DNA of 6,330 nucleotides, taken from an uncultured Bacteroidales bacterium (lineage in GTDB: Bacteria > Bacteroidota > Bacteroidia > Bacteroidales > P3). Below the pieces are notes generated by a model. The model was not told the origin of the DNA and searched no databases. It was given only the letters and a program-made list of their open reading frames with translations. Positions 5,900-6,330 of this stretch are shown piece by piece. Numbering within the stretch: the stretch's first letter is position 1; every line of letters starts with the position of its first letter. The position numbers and the translations under genes are program-made. The stretch spans positions 1 to 6,330 of the forward strand of contig CAMWTX010000093.1 of assembly GCA_947177315.1 (NCBI GenBank). The letters are read 5' to 3'.

Positions 5900-6330
5900 A
5901 AGTCTTGTGTTTTTCTTTTTTGGCCGCAGGAAACAAAATATTGTTCAATATTAGTCTGTACCCCGGCGAATGCGGGAACAGATTCAAATCCGTGGGAGGA
6001 TTGCCCACGAAATGCTGGTAGTCTTCGGGGTCGTGGCCGCCGAGAAAAGTCCAGGTACCTTTGCCGTAGGTACCGTGGATATAACGCGCCTCGCCCAAAG
6101 CCTCGTTCTGACCGAGAACGGTAACGTTGGGCTTGAGAAAGTCGCGGCGGAAAGCCGTGGTCTGCCCCATGAAGCCGTGGATCACCTTTTCGTGGTTCTG
6201 GCAGAGCATGGTGGGAATCCAATCCCATTTGGCGGAAAATTCAAAGAGGTTGAAAAAATCGTTTTTGGCATTGAGGGAACGCGGACGGGTCAGGGTTACG
6301 TCTATATCCGAAATTTCGTAGAGATAAGGA
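5898..6330 (-). CDS. C-terminal part of a Bacteroidales 'asparagine synthetase B'-annotated protein (partial)
   Basis: The frame is open from the right edge to TAA at 5898-5900, about 143 codons. The internal ATG at 6209 is not the start, because the protein-like sequence continues upstream (PYLYEISDIDVTLTRPRSLN, then a segment ending in FSAKWDWIPT). The segments MLCQNHEKVIHGFMGQTTAF, YIHGTYGKGTWTFLGGHDPE, PPTDLNLFPHSPGYRLILNN and PAAKKEKHKT match, from memory, the C-terminus of a family of about 400 residues in Bacteroidales commonly annotated 'asparagine synthetase B'. None of the visible part shows the PP-loop ATP pyrophosphatase motif (SGGxDS) of real AsnB, so I treat that label as doubtful. 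The GKGTWTFLGGHDPED segment resembles surfaces of glutamine amidotransferase-like or ThuA-like folds, which is only a suggestion. The N-terminus and any signal peptide lie outside the window. Confidence 0.75.
   Translation of the reverse strand, partial: PYLYEISDIDVTLTRPRSLNAKNDFFNLFEFSAKWDWIPTMLCQNHEKVIHGFMGQTTAFRRDFLKPNVTVLGQNEALGEARYIHGTYGKGTWTFLGGHDPEDYQHFVGNPPTDLNLFPHSPGYRLILNNILFPAAKKEKHKT

Noticed and set aside
5773..5902. AAG on both sides of the palindrome as a target-site duplication
   Set aside because: Three bases in an A-rich setting are not meaningful, and the left AAG is offset by one base from the element end.
5751..5954. A 67-codon plus-strand ORF across the palindromic element
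   Set aside because: It is composed mostly of the repeat and its translation is low-complexity and basic at the start, with a phenylalanine run at the end.
5836..6228. A 130-codon minus-strand frame overlapping the partial gene at the right edge
   Set aside because: It runs out of the repeat and into a different frame of the 'asparagine synthetase B'-like gene, whose own frame is strongly protein-like. No start context or domain.
193..6330. tRNA, rRNA, CRISPR array or an insertion sequence with transposase
   Set aside because: No cloverleaf-like segments, regularly spaced repeats or transposase motifs (DDE, HUH) were seen on either strand.

Overview
The window looks like a piece of a Bacteroidota chromosome, most likely order Bacteroidales. 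Three observations support this. The plus-strand gene entering from the left ends in a gliding-motility/type IX secretion C-terminal domain. The gene leaving on the right is the C-terminus of an 'asparagine synthetase B'-annotated protein I know from Bacteroidales. Two promoter candidates fit the Bacteroides -33/-7 pattern (TTTG, about 19 nt, TAnnTTTG), while Shine-Dalgarno sequences are weak or absent. The exact genus cannot be told from the sequence.

Layout, left to right. Positions 1-110 hold the last 35 codons of a plus-strand exported protein. Positions 111-192 are a short convergent intergenic region holding a repeat copy with an 11-bp perfect hairpin. From 4819 down to 193 runs a tight four-gene minus-strand operon with gaps of 12, 19 and 21 nt: transketolase N-terminal half, a secreted von Willebrand A (VWA) protein, transketolase C-terminal half, and a Mur-ligase family enzyme of the Mpl type. 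A good promoter lies just upstream at about 4855-4885. From 5640 down to 4959 is a HigBA-like toxin-antitoxin pair, toxin first, with a 14-nt overlap. Its promoter candidate carries an inverted repeat over the -33 element, a natural autoregulatory operator. Positions 5754-5899 carry a long imperfect palindromic intergenic element that ends at the stop codon of the last gene, a minus-strand partial CDS open to the window edge.

How the genes fit together. The two transketolase halves together supply the three domains of a normal transketolase and should form one enzyme of the non-oxidative pentose phosphate pathway. The surprise is the gene between them, which encodes a signal-peptide-bearing VWA protein with an intact metal-binding site and a repeated beta-rich C-terminal part. 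The following Mpl-type ligase would return cell-wall tripeptide to the peptidoglycan precursor pool, so the operon mixes sugar phosphate metabolism, wall recycling and an envelope protein. Any functional link is inference.

The most unexplained DNA is the repeat family present near both ends of the window. One copy is in the order left module-right module. The other is in the order right-left, as if the copies were cut from a head-to-tail array. Each lies directly 3' of a minus-strand stop codon.
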